Assembly (NCBI GenBank): GCA_965279075.1
Contig: CBDIHI010000011.1
Span: 620,001-684,000, forward strand
Length of the DNA: 64,000 nucleotides
Direction of reading: 5' to 3'
From: SZAS-79 sp965279075
GTDB taxonomy: Bacteria > Pseudomonadota > Gammaproteobacteria > Burkholderiales > SG8-39
Made by a program: the position numbers and the translations under genes. The notes below the pieces were generated by a model. The model made no database searches and had not been told where the DNA came from. It saw only the letters and a list, made by a program, of their open reading frames with translations. Below are positions 8,407 through 16,025 of this stretch, in pieces; the first letter of the stretch is position 1; each line of letters opens with the position of its first letter.

Positions 8407-8471
8407 CAATTGCTGCCACTTTTTGGCCAAGGTCCGCGCCAGGAGCCGGTCTCCAGCCAGATTGTTGCCAT
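8407..8471 (+). repeat. dispersed intergenic repeat, copy 1
   Basis: About 65 nt between two convergent genes. It shares the invariant core GTCCGCGCCAGGAG (8432-8445) and flanks TTTT-GGCCAAG and ATTG-TGCCAT with copy 2 near 26.05 kb, and the core with copy 3 near 40.39 kb. The core enters a small hairpin, GGAG (8442-8445) with CTCC (8451-8454). No coding potential is seen. Confidence 0.8.
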
Positions 8472-8540
8472 TGCGCCGGCGCCCTTACATCGCGGCCAGG
8501 TCGCTCCGCACCCGGTGGAACGCGTTGATTAGGGCGTCGC

Positions 8541-9812
8541 TCAGTCCGGCACGCTGAAACCGAAAGTGGCGCCGCCGCCCGGCGAGCCTTCGGCCTGCAC
8601 GCTCCCGCCGTGGCGCCGGACGATGCGCTGGACCGTGGCGAGGCCGATGCCGGTCCCCGGGAATTCCTCGGAGTCGTGCAGGCGCTGGAACACCCCGAAG
8701 AGCTTGTCGGCGTAACGCATGTCGAACCCGACGCCGTTGTCCTTCACGGTGTAAACGGTTCGCCCTTCCTGCCTTGCGCTCTCGACCTGCACCAGCGGCG
8801 CCTCGCGCCCCGAGGAGAACTTGATGGCATTGGACAGCAGGTTGCGCAGCACCTGCTCGATGAGCGTCGCGTCGGCATGCGCCGGCGCCAGTTCGCCCAC
8901 CTGCACGCGCGTGCCCGGATAGTCGCGCCCGAGCTCGCCGGCCACCGACAGCGCGAGGCCGTGCATGTCCACGGGCGAGAGCCGCAGCGTCGAGCGCCCG
9001 ATCTTGGCGAACGCGAGCAGGTCGTCGATCAACTGGCCGAGCCGCTGGATGTTGGTGGCGATCCGGCCCAGCAGCGCGCGCGGCACCTCCCCCAGCCCGG
9101 TGCCGTGGTCGCGCACGACGAGGGTCGCGTAGCCCCCGATCGCCCGCAGCGGGGCGCGCAGGTCGTGTGCGACGGTGTAGGAAAAGGCCTCGAGCTCGCG
9201 CACCGACTCGCTCAGTTCCTGCGTGCGCTGGCCGACCCGCTCCTCGAGCTTCGCGTTCAGCTCGCGGACGGACTCCTCGGCGCGGCGCCGCTCTTCGATC
9301 TCGCCGACCAGCTTGCGGTTGAGTTCGACCAGCTCTTCGGTCCGGGATGCGACTCGATGCTCGAGTGCCACGTTGGCGCGCCTGAGCGCTTCTTCGGCGT
9401 CGACGCGCTGCGCCATTTCCTTTTGCATCGCTTCGTTGGCGGTCTGGAGCTGCATGGGGCTGGGCAGCTTGAGGAGCCTGGGCAGCAGCGGCCACAGCAC
9501 GGCGGCGGTCGCGATCGACAGCAGCGCCGTGAGCGCCTTGATCGACCCGTCGAGCCAGTAGTTGGGGAACCACAGCACCCACACTTCCATGACGTGGGTG
9601 AAACCGCAAGACATGATGAACAGCGCGAACATCAGGAACACTGGTTTGAACGCGAGGTCGATCCGCTTGCGAACGAACGTCGCAAGGGCGAACGGGATGC
9701 TGAAGTAGGCCAGCGCGATGGTCAGGTTCGAGGCCACGTGCAGCCACAGGAGGCCGGGCTCCCACGACAGGCAGACCCCGTGGGGGAGGTATTGGTTGAG
9801 TGATTGGGGCAT
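8541..9812 (-). CDS. membrane histidine kinase with ethylene-receptor-like sensor domain
   Basis: 423 residues from ATG 9812. The N terminus has three hydrophobic helices resembling the ETR1 ethylene-binding domain, with IALAYFSIP and CGFTHVMEVW. Aligned to ETR1 with a constant offset of 4, copper ligands Cys65 and His69 are Cys69 and His73, but Asp25 is Asn29. A coiled-coil linker, repeated EELVELNRK/ELNAKLEERVGQRT, leads to a HisKA H-box (YTVAHDLRAPLRAI) and a HATPase domain with N (LRNLLSNAIKFS), G1 (DNGVGF) and G2 (GTGIGLA) boxes. Bacterial proteins with this input domain may sense ethylene or another ligand. No receiver gene is adjacent in the same orientation. Confidence 0.88.
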   Translation of the reverse strand: MPQSLNQYLPHGVCLSWEPGLLWLHVASNLTIALAYFSIPFALATFVRKRIDLAFKPVFLMFALFIMSCGFTHVMEVWVLWFPNYWLDGSIKALTALLSIATAAVLWPLLPRLLKLPSPMQLQTANEAMQKEMAQRVDAEEALRRANVALEHRVASRTEELVELNRKLVGEIEERRRAEESVRELNAKLEERVGQRTQELSESVRELEAFSYTVAHDLRAPLRAIGGYATLVVRDHGTGLGEVPRALLGRIATNIQRLGQLIDDLLAFAKIGRSTLRLSPVDMHGLALSVAGELGRDYPGTRVQVGELAPAHADATLIEQVLRNLLSNAIKFSSGREAPLVQVESARQEGRTVYTVKDNGVGFDMRYADKLFGVFQRLHDSEEFPGTGIGLATVQRIVRRHGGSVQAEGSPGGGATFGFSVPD

Positions 9813-9992
9813 GGTGTGCTCGCTGGCGGGTGCCGGTTTACGCAAATCGCGCGACCTCGGTCCGCAGGAGCGTAGCATCTTGCCGAGGGGTCCGGCCAGT
9901 GCGGAACTGTGACGGATTCCAGCGCCTGTTCATCTAATGATTTCCGCGCCGCGGCCGATATCCTTCCCGGATCCGCTTGCAGGGGCAGGGAA

Positions 9993-10631
9993 ATGGGCAT
10001 GGGAGAGTTCGATGCGGGGGCCGACGTCCTGGCTTCCGGCATCCATGACGCGAAGAACCGACTGTTCGAGGCGCAGACGCTGCTCGTCGAAGGCGAGCGC
10101 GCGCACGGCGTCAGCCTGCCGGACGTACGCCTCGCCATCGACGGGGTGGCTTCCCGGCTGTCAAATACCCTGGTGGCGTATCGCCTGATGCGTGGCCAGC
10201 AGCCGCTGGCCATCCTCCCCGTCGCCGCGGTGGACCTGGTCGAAGACGCACAGGTGGCCGTGCACACCCAGTATGTAAGGGCAGGGATCGAGCTGCGCGT
10301 GAAGGAAGGCTTCGGCGGCGAATGGCCGCTCGACCGGACGCTTGCGGCCGACGTGTTGGTGAACGCATTGCAGAACGCCTGCCGGTTCGCGCGCACGGCG
10401 GTCGAACTTGAGGTTCGCAACGAGGGCGGCCACCTCGAGGTCCGCGTGAACGACGACGGCCCGGGCTATGTGGGGACGCCGGGCGGGTCGGCGGACGGAC
10501 GCGCCGGCCTCGGGCTCTTCATCGCCAGGCAGATTGCCGCCCTGCATGCCCGCAAGGGCGCGCACGGCAGCCTCGCCCTGTCCAACGGCGGCGCGCTCGG
10601 CGGCGCCCTGTTCGAACTGACGCTGCCCTGA
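9993..10631 (+). CDS. sensorless histidine kinase (DHp-HATPase)
   Basis: 212 residues from ATG 9993 (AGGGGCAGGGA just upstream); a longer reading from GTG 9909 is less likely. An early H-box-like GIHDAKNRLFEAQ places the putative phospho-acceptor at His18. A HATPase_c domain follows, with N box LVNALQNACRFA, G1 box DDGPGY and G2 box GLGLFIARQ. No sensor or transmembrane segment precedes it, so the protein is cytosolic and presumably receives input from a partner. It ends 3 nt before the response-regulator start, so the two form a co-translated pair. An anti-sigma-like single HATPase is an alternative reading. Confidence 0.8.
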   Translation: MGMGEFDAGADVLASGIHDAKNRLFEAQTLLVEGERAHGVSLPDVRLAIDGVASRLSNTLVAYRLMRGQQPLAILPVAAVDLVEDAQVAVHTQYVRAGIELRVKEGFGGEWPLDRTLAADVLVNALQNACRFARTAVELEVRNEGGHLEVRVNDDGPGYVGTPGGSADGRAGLGLFIARQIAALHARKGAHGSLALSNGGALGGALFELTLP

Positions 10632-10634
10632 GCC

Positions 10635-11837
10635 ATGCTCAAGGAACGCTTCCTGACGGAGCCCGAGGTCGCCAAGCTGCGCTTCTGCATGATCGACGAC
10701 CAGACCGCTTCGCTGCAGAGCCTGTCGATCTGCGCACAGAACATGGGCGGCCAGTCGATCTCGAAAGCCTCGACCTTCGCGGAAGGGATCCGCCGTCTGA
10801 AAGAGCGGACCTTCGATGTCGTGCTGTGCGACTACATGCTCGGCGGCGGGCGCACCGGCCAGCAGCTTCTTGAGGAACTGCGCCGCTTCAGCCTGCTACC
10901 GGACGAGACGGTGTTCATCATGGTGACCGCCGAGCAGGCCTACGAGCAGGTGATCTCGGCGGTCGAGCTGGTCCCCGACGACTACATCCTGAAGCCCTTT
11001 TCGGGCGAGCAGCTGCACCTGCGCCTCGAGCGGGCGATCCTGAAGAAGCGCTTCTTCTCGAAAGTATTCCAGCTGCGCCGCGAGAAGAATTTCGAAGCGA
11101 CGCTGGCCGAGCTGGCGTCTCTCGGCGCCAAGCCCTCCAACTATGCAGTGGAAATCCTTCGGCAGAAGGCCGAGACGCATATGGCGGCGGGAAATCCTGC
11201 GCTGGCGCGGGAGGTGTACGAGGAGATCATCCGCACCTACGAGTACCCTTGGGTGCGCCTGGGCGTCGCGCAGTCGTTCCGGCTGAAGGAGCGGTTCGAG
11301 GAGGCCAAGGCCACGCTTGATGAAGTTGTGCGCGACGCGCCTGACTACCTCGGCGCGCAGGACCTGCAGGCGCAGATCGTGACGGAGGAGGACCGTCAGC
11401 AGGCCGCGCGTGCCGCCGTGGCTGCGGACAAGCCGGAGGAGGCAGCGAAGTTCCTCGGCGGGTTCGACGCTATCCAGCTCGAGGGACTCCCGCCGGACGA
11501 TCGCATCGCGCGCGTCACGACGGGCCTGCGCGCCGGGGCGAAGGAGGCGGAGGAGTATTTCCGCAGCGAGCGGGACTGGATCCGGCAGGCCGCGTTCAAG
11601 CCGCTCGTCACCATGGACGTGGTCGGCGCCGCACTCAAGCTTCGGGACAACGACCTCGCCCTGGGGCATGCGGAGCGCCTGTTCATGACCGGCGACATGC
11701 GGCAGATCTTCAAGGCCATGCTCGGCGTCTTCGTGCAGGCGGGGCTCGAGGACGAGTTCCGCGCCCTGCAGCGTCGCGTGGCGTTGCTGCGCGCTACCGC
11801 GCCCAGGGGCGAGCCGGAGGCGGTCAGCGTACAATAG
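10635..11837 (+). CDS. response regulator with C-terminal TPR-like helical domain
   Basis: 400 residues. The receiver domain (about 15-135) has acidic residues Asp21/Asp22, phospho-acceptor Asp66 in VLCDYML, the Thr of MVTAE and Lys of YILKPF. The remainder is helical with TPR-like pairs (AGNPALAREVYEEIIRTY, LKERFEEAKATLDEVVRDAP), a protein-interaction output instead of DNA binding. It lies 3 nt after the sensorless kinase gene, its likely partner. This architecture is known in proteobacterial CheY-TPR regulators; the target is unknown. Confidence 0.88.
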   Translation: MLKERFLTEPEVAKLRFCMIDDQTASLQSLSICAQNMGGQSISKASTFAEGIRRLKERTFDVVLCDYMLGGGRTGQQLLEELRRFSLLPDETVFIMVTAEQAYEQVISAVELVPDDYILKPFSGEQLHLRLERAILKKRFFSKVFQLRREKNFEATLAELASLGAKPSNYAVEILRQKAETHMAAGNPALAREVYEEIIRTYEYPWVRLGVAQSFRLKERFEEAKATLDEVVRDAPDYLGAQDLQAQIVTEEDRQQAARAAVAADKPEEAAKFLGGFDAIQLEGLPPDDRIARVTTGLRAGAKEAEEYFRSERDWIRQAAFKPLVTMDVVGAALKLRDNDLALGHAERLFMTGDMRQIFKAMLGVFVQAGLEDEFRALQRRVALLRATAPRGEPEAVSVQ

Positions 11838-11917
11838 CGCCCGGCTTTCTCCCATGCGAGCCGCTCCACCTCCTGCTGCGCGAAGACCGGCGGCCCACCC
11901 CATGCAAAGGAACAGCA

Positions 11918-12040
11918 ATGAGCCATTCCAGTACGCTCGCCACCCGTCGCAAGAAGGCCGTCGCCAAGAAGAAGCTTCTGCGTACCGAAAAAGCGGCGCG
12001 CAAGCAGCAGAAAACCGCGGCGAAACCGGCCGCGGCCTGA
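11918..12040 (+). CDS. 40-residue highly basic small protein
   Basis: ATG 11918 with AAGGA ten bases upstream opens a 40-codon frame, MSHSSTLATRRKKAVAKKKL continuing with further Lys/Arg-rich and Ala-rich residues, ending PAAA. About one third of residues are Lys or Arg and there is no hydrophobic segment, so a nucleic-acid-associated small protein is likely. A TACAAT box at 11829-11834, overlapping the end of the upstream gene, could be its -10 element. It lies 3 nt from the convergent end of the cyclase-YHS gene. No family is recognised. Confidence 0.6.
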   Translation: MSHSSTLATRRKKAVAKKKLLRTEKAARKQQKTAAKPAAA

Positions 12041-12043
12041 GCC

Positions 12044-12715
12044 TCAGGGGGCCTTGCCCCCGTACAACTCCGGCGCCTGACTGAACATCTCCGCGCATCC
12101 CGCGGAGCAGAAGTGATAGGTCACGCCGCCGTTGGGCACCGAAGCCGCGGCATGGTCGACTTCGACCTGCATGCGGCACACGGGGTCGATGGCGGTGACC
12201 GGTCGCGATCCGGCAGCCGGGGCGAGTTCATAGAGCTGCACCGGACGCGCGACGTTCTTGAAATGGTGCTCGCCCAGGGCTTCGGGATGCGCTTCCCGTC
12301 CGGCGGCGACGGCCGTGGCGACAGGCTCCGTGCACAGGACCTGACCGCCGCCTGCATGCGCGGCCAGCCGCGCGGCGAGGTTGATCGGCGCCCCGAAGAG
12401 CCGCCCCTCGCGCTCGACCACCAGGCCCTGGTGCAGGCCGATGCTCACGCGCAGGAATTCCGGCTCGCGATCGACCAGGTCGCGCAGCCGCAGCGCGGTC
12501 CTCGCTACGGCGAGGGTGTCCCCGCCCGCACAGAACACCGCGTCGCCGATGCTGTCCACGATGGTGACACCGGGCTCCAGGCAGGCCTTGGCCAGGCGCA
12601 CGAAGCGCAGCACGGTTTCCGACGCCTTGAGGGCGCCGTGCGTCTCGGTGAGCGCCGTGTAGCCGCACAGGTCCGCCATCAACAGCGCGCGCTCGGATTC
12701 GACGGGTTCGTCCAT
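12044..12715 (-). CDS. class III nucleotidyl cyclase fused to a YHS domain
   Basis: 223 residues. Residues 1 to about 165 resemble class III adenylate/guanylate cyclase catalytic domains: ADLCGYTAL carries the first metal Asp, VDSIGDAVF the second, and GAPINLAARL the Asn/Arg pair of the active site. Residues about 178-212 match a YHS domain (IDPVCRMQV ... YHFCSAGC ... F), a small metal- or copper-associated module. The reaction (cAMP or cGMP, or none) cannot be read off. The C-terminal YHS would allow metal-responsive control of the cyclase. It lies directly beside the two-component block. Confidence 0.82.
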   Translation of the reverse strand: MDEPVESERALLMADLCGYTALTETHGALKASETVLRFVRLAKACLEPGVTIVDSIGDAVFCAGGDTLAVARTALRLRDLVDREPEFLRVSIGLHQGLVVEREGRLFGAPINLAARLAAHAGGGQVLCTEPVATAVAAGREAHPEALGEHHFKNVARPVQLYELAPAAGSRPVTAIDPVCRMQVEVDHAAASVPNGGVTYHFCSAGCAEMFSQAPELYGGKAP

Positions 12716-12734
12716 GCCGCGGTCCGGCGGCAGG

Positions 12735-13697
12735 CTAATCCAGCTTCACGCCCGCCTGTTTCACGACCCCCGCCCAGCGGGCGATGTCGGACTTGATCGT
12801 TGCCGCGAACTGCTCCGGCGTGCCGCCGGCGGGGGAAACGCCGTCGGTGGCCAGCAGCTTGTCCATGTCGCTCGCCTTGAGGATCTGGTTGGCCTCGGCG
12901 TTGATGCGATCGACGACGGGACGCGGCAGGCCTTTGGGGCCGACCAGGCCGTGCCAGAGCACCACTTCGTAGCCCGCCACGCCGGATTCGGCCACCGTCG
13001 GCACGTCGGGGATCGCGCCGATGCGCTTCGTCGTCGTCACGGCGAGTGCGCGCAGCCGGCCCGACTTCACATGCGGGATGGTCGTCGCCGGGCTGCCGAA
13101 CAGGACCTGCACGTTGCCGGCGATCGCGTCGTTCAGCGCGGGGCCGGTCCCTTTGTAGGGGATGTGCACGATGTCGATCTTCGCCATGTCGGTGAACAGC
13201 GCGGAAGCGAGGTGCGTGATGCTGCCCGAGCCGGCCGAGGCGTAGGACATCTTCCCGGGCTGCTTCTTCGCCAGGTCGATCAGTTCCTTCATCGACTTGG
13301 CCTGCACCGAGGGGTTCACCGTCAGGATGAACGGGCCCTGCGACAGCTGGATGATCGGCGTGATGTCGTTCACCGGGTCGAAGGTGAGCTTGTAGAGGCT
13401 CGGGTTCACCGTGTAGCTGCCCGCGACGAGCAGCAGCGTGTACCCGTCGGCGGGGGCGCGCACCGCCTGCTCCGCGCCGAGGTTGCCGCCCGCGCCGGGC
13501 TTGTTCTCGACGATGACCTGGCTGCCGAGCTTTTCGGTGAGCTTCTGGGCGATCAGCCGGGCGATGAAGTCCGTGCCGCCGCCCGCCGCGAAGGGCGCGA
13601 TGATCTTCACCGGCTTGGCGGGATAGGCCTGCGCGTGGGCGAGGCCGGTGGCGATGGCGCCGAGCGCGAAAATCAGGGTGATTATTGTGCGTTTCAT
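12735..13697 (-). CDS. Bug family tripartite tricarboxylate transporter receptor
   Basis: 320 residues with a Sec signal peptide ending AHAQA and a strong GGAGGCAGGAC before ATG 13697. The family pattern is clear: YPAKPVKIIAPFAAGGGTD, VIVENKPGAGGN, DGYTLLL, VHIPYKGTGPALND, and a C-terminal segment ending KQAGVKLD. These periplasmic receptors deliver carboxylates or amides to TctAB-type permeases, but no tctAB genes are present here. It is monocistronic and ends 19 nt from the cyclase-YHS start. The ligand is unknown. Confidence 0.93.
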   Translation of the reverse strand: MKRTIITLIFALGAIATGLAHAQAYPAKPVKIIAPFAAGGGTDFIARLIAQKLTEKLGSQVIVENKPGAGGNLGAEQAVRAPADGYTLLLVAGSYTVNPSLYKLTFDPVNDITPIIQLSQGPFILTVNPSVQAKSMKELIDLAKKQPGKMSYASAGSGSITHLASALFTDMAKIDIVHIPYKGTGPALNDAIAGNVQVLFGSPATTIPHVKSGRLRALAVTTTKRIGAIPDVPTVAESGVAGYEVVLWHGLVGPKGLPRPVVDRINAEANQILKASDMDKLLATDGVSPAGGTPEQFAATIKSDIARWAGVVKQAGVKLD

Positions 13698-13797
13698 GTC
13701 CTGCCTCCTATGGGTGCTGCGAGGGGCTAATTTACCTCAAGTCGGGCCGGTACAATCCCGCTTTCCCAGTTTGAAGTTTCCCTTCGCAAGGCCTTCG

Positions 13798-14751
13798 ATG
13801 AATCGCAACGCATGGCCCCGGATCGTGGTACTGGGCGCGGGCGCCGTCGGCTGCTACTACGGCGGCCTGCTCGCGCGGGCCGGCGCGGCGGTCACGCTGG
13901 TCGCGCGGCCGCCTCATCTCGAGGCGCTGCAACACAACGGGCTCGACTTCGACGGCCTCCGGTTCCACGAGCGGATCGCGGTCGGGGCCACGGGCGACGC
14001 AAGCGCCGTGCGCGATGCGGACTGGGTGCTGTTTGCCGTGAAGTCCACGGACACCGGGGCCGCGGCGCGCGAGATGGCGCCTCACCTCGGCCCCCGTACC
14101 GTGGTGATCGGCCTGCAGAACGGGGTCGACAACCTGGAGCGTATCCGGGCGATCCTGCCCAACCCGGTGGTGCCGGCCGTGGTGTACGTGGCGGCGGCGA
14201 TGTCCGGGCCGGGCGCGCTGCGGCACACGGGGCGCGGCGACCTCGTGATCGGCCCGATGGGGGACCGGGACGGGCAGGTGGATTTCGGCGCGCTCGCGTC
14301 CGTGTTCGAGCGCGCCGGCATCGGCTGCCGCGTCTCGGACAATGTCGAGGGCGAGCTGTGGGTGAAGCTGCTGATGAACTGCGCCTACAACCCCGTCTCG
14401 GCGCTCGGCCGCTCGCGGTACAAGTCCATGGCGGCGCGTCCCGACGTGCTGGAGGTGATACGCGCGGTGGTGAAGGAGGTGCTGGCGGTGGCGCAAGCCG
14501 CCGGCGTGGCGCTGCCGCCGGGCGACCATGTGGAGGCCGCCTGCCGGCTCGCCGATTCGATGCCCGAGGCGACGTCCTCCACCGCGCAGGATCTTGCGCG
14601 AGGGCGTCGCACCGAGATCGACCACCTGAACGGGTATATCGTCCGGCGGGGCGCCGAACTGGGCGTGCCCGTGCCCGTCAACGCCACGCTCCACACGCTG
14701 GTCAGGCTGCTGGAGTCGAACGTGCTTGCATCTGCGCCAGCCGGCGCTTGA
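13798..14751 (+). CDS. panE: 2-dehydropantoate 2-reductase (ketopantoate reductase)
   Basis: 317 residues from ATG 13798. The N-terminal NADP motif VLGAGAVGCYYGGLLARAG, the VKSTDT segment, GLQNGVDN and the catalytic Lys in GELWVKLLMNCAYNP are typical of PanE/ApbA, as is the C-terminal MLQD-like STAQDLARGRRTEIDHLNG. It reduces ketopantoate to pantoate in pantothenate synthesis, although Burkholderiales carry several paralogues, so another 2-oxo acid is possible. A -10-like TACAAT lies at 13751-13756. The 3' end overlaps the convergent DUF3095 gene by 50 bp. Confidence 0.85.
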   Translation: MNRNAWPRIVVLGAGAVGCYYGGLLARAGAAVTLVARPPHLEALQHNGLDFDGLRFHERIAVGATGDASAVRDADWVLFAVKSTDTGAAAREMAPHLGPRTVVIGLQNGVDNLERIRAILPNPVVPAVVYVAAAMSGPGALRHTGRGDLVIGPMGDRDGQVDFGALASVFERAGIGCRVSDNVEGELWVKLLMNCAYNPVSALGRSRYKSMAARPDVLEVIRAVVKEVLAVAQAAGVALPPGDHVEAACRLADSMPEATSSTAQDLARGRRTEIDHLNGYIVRRGAELGVPVPVNATLHTLVRLLESNVLASAPAGA

Positions 14752-15919
14752 AAGCCTTGGCGGCCAGGAACAGCCCGCCGTCCGCGCCATCGATGAAGTG
14801 CATGTGCTTGCCGGCGTAGTTGAACACGAGGCAGGTCATCTGCGCTCGGTTGGTGGTGTGCATCCCGAAGACCAGTTCTGAGCGCTGATAGCGCTCCTCC
14901 AGCCAGGCGTCGAGTCGCAAGCGCTGTTCCGCGGTGCCGGCAAGGATGTGCCGGTAGCCATCGTTGAACTTCCTCACGTCCGAGTTCCGCACCAGCGTCT
15001 GCTTGTAGGTGCTCCAGTCGGTCTCCTCGGTGTGGATGCCGAAGCGCATCAGGAACCAGCCGAGCGAGGCGAACCAGCGCATGCGCATCTTCCACATCCA
15101 TTGGCCGAACGGGCCGCGCTCGGCGGCGCGCACGCCCGCCTCGTTGGCCAATTGCGGCGCGCCGTAGGCGAACCGCAGGTTGGGGACCGAAAGCGGGTGG
15201 CAGGCGTCCGGGCTGCCGTAGACCTCGCGCACCATGGCGATGACCTCGCGGTAGAGCGTGCCGGCGCGTTCCGGATCCGTGTCGACCGCGCGCACGATCA
15301 GGCTCACTGTCTCCCCGTGCGGGCTGGGCACGTCCTTCCAGCGGCACTCGAAGCCGTCCATGCTGCCGCGCGGCTCGACATCGTCCGGCACCACGTAGGG
15401 GTTGCCCGGGCGCGGGTCCTTCAGCATGCGGTCGGCGCACACCATGCCGCCGCCTGAGAACACAGCCTGGTGGTAGTGCTCGGTCACGCGGTAGCGCGCG
15501 ATGAGGATCTCGAAGCCGGCCGCGCGGATGTCGGCCATGGGCACGGTGCCCACGCGCAGGTCGAGCTGGAACGATTGCGCCGCGATCTCGCGCGTCTTGG
15601 CCAGCGCCGCCTGGGTGCCTTCCAGTAGCCTTGCGGGCACGCACAGCACGCAGCCGTCGCCCTCGAACCCGAAGGGTATGTCGATGCGGCCCGCCGCGTT
15701 CAGCACCGCGGTGATCGCCGCGGCGCCGAGGGTATTTACGTTCTTGTAGCGGCCCGATTCGATCGCGCCGGTGGAGTCGCGCACGTCGCAGAGCGCCACG
15801 TGCCAGTCGTCCGGCAGCGGCACGCAGTTCTGCGGCAGCGTCGCATCGGCGAGGTCGTCGACGATGCGCAGGGCGGCGTAGAAATTCTCGCCCTGGTCGT
15901 CCGGCGGGGTGGTTTGCAT
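14702..15919 (-). CDS. DUF3095 family protein (cyclase-like domain)
   Basis: 405 residues from ATG 15919. The N-terminal third has VALCDVRDSTGAIESGRYK and PFGFEGDGCVLCVP, which resemble the two metal-binding Asp strands of class III cyclases; this is a feature of DUF3095. The C-terminal part is rich in aromatic residues (MWKMRMRWFASLGWFLMRFG) and ends with an FNYAGKHMHFIDGADGG segment. The function of DUF3095 is unknown. The last 50 bp overlap the end of panE on the other strand. The protein is soluble, without signal peptide. Confidence 0.8.
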   Translation of the reverse strand: MQTTPPDDQGENFYAALRIVDDLADATLPQNCVPLPDDWHVALCDVRDSTGAIESGRYKNVNTLGAAAITAVLNAAGRIDIPFGFEGDGCVLCVPARLLEGTQAALAKTREIAAQSFQLDLRVGTVPMADIRAAGFEILIARYRVTEHYHQAVFSGGGMVCADRMLKDPRPGNPYVVPDDVEPRGSMDGFECRWKDVPSPHGETVSLIVRAVDTDPERAGTLYREVIAMVREVYGSPDACHPLSVPNLRFAYGAPQLANEAGVRAAERGPFGQWMWKMRMRWFASLGWFLMRFGIHTEETDWSTYKQTLVRNSDVRKFNDGYRHILAGTAEQRLRLDAWLEERYQRSELVFGMHTTNRAQMTCLVFNYAGKHMHFIDGADGGLFLAAKAFKRRLAQMQARSTPAA

Positions 15920-16025
15920 GGCGGGCCAGCATACCGCAAGCTTCGTAGCCAAAACCATCGCCCCGGGGCTATGCTTCGGCGGGCTTGAATTCGCACGAAA
16001 CTGAACTGAACGACGGAGTCACCGC

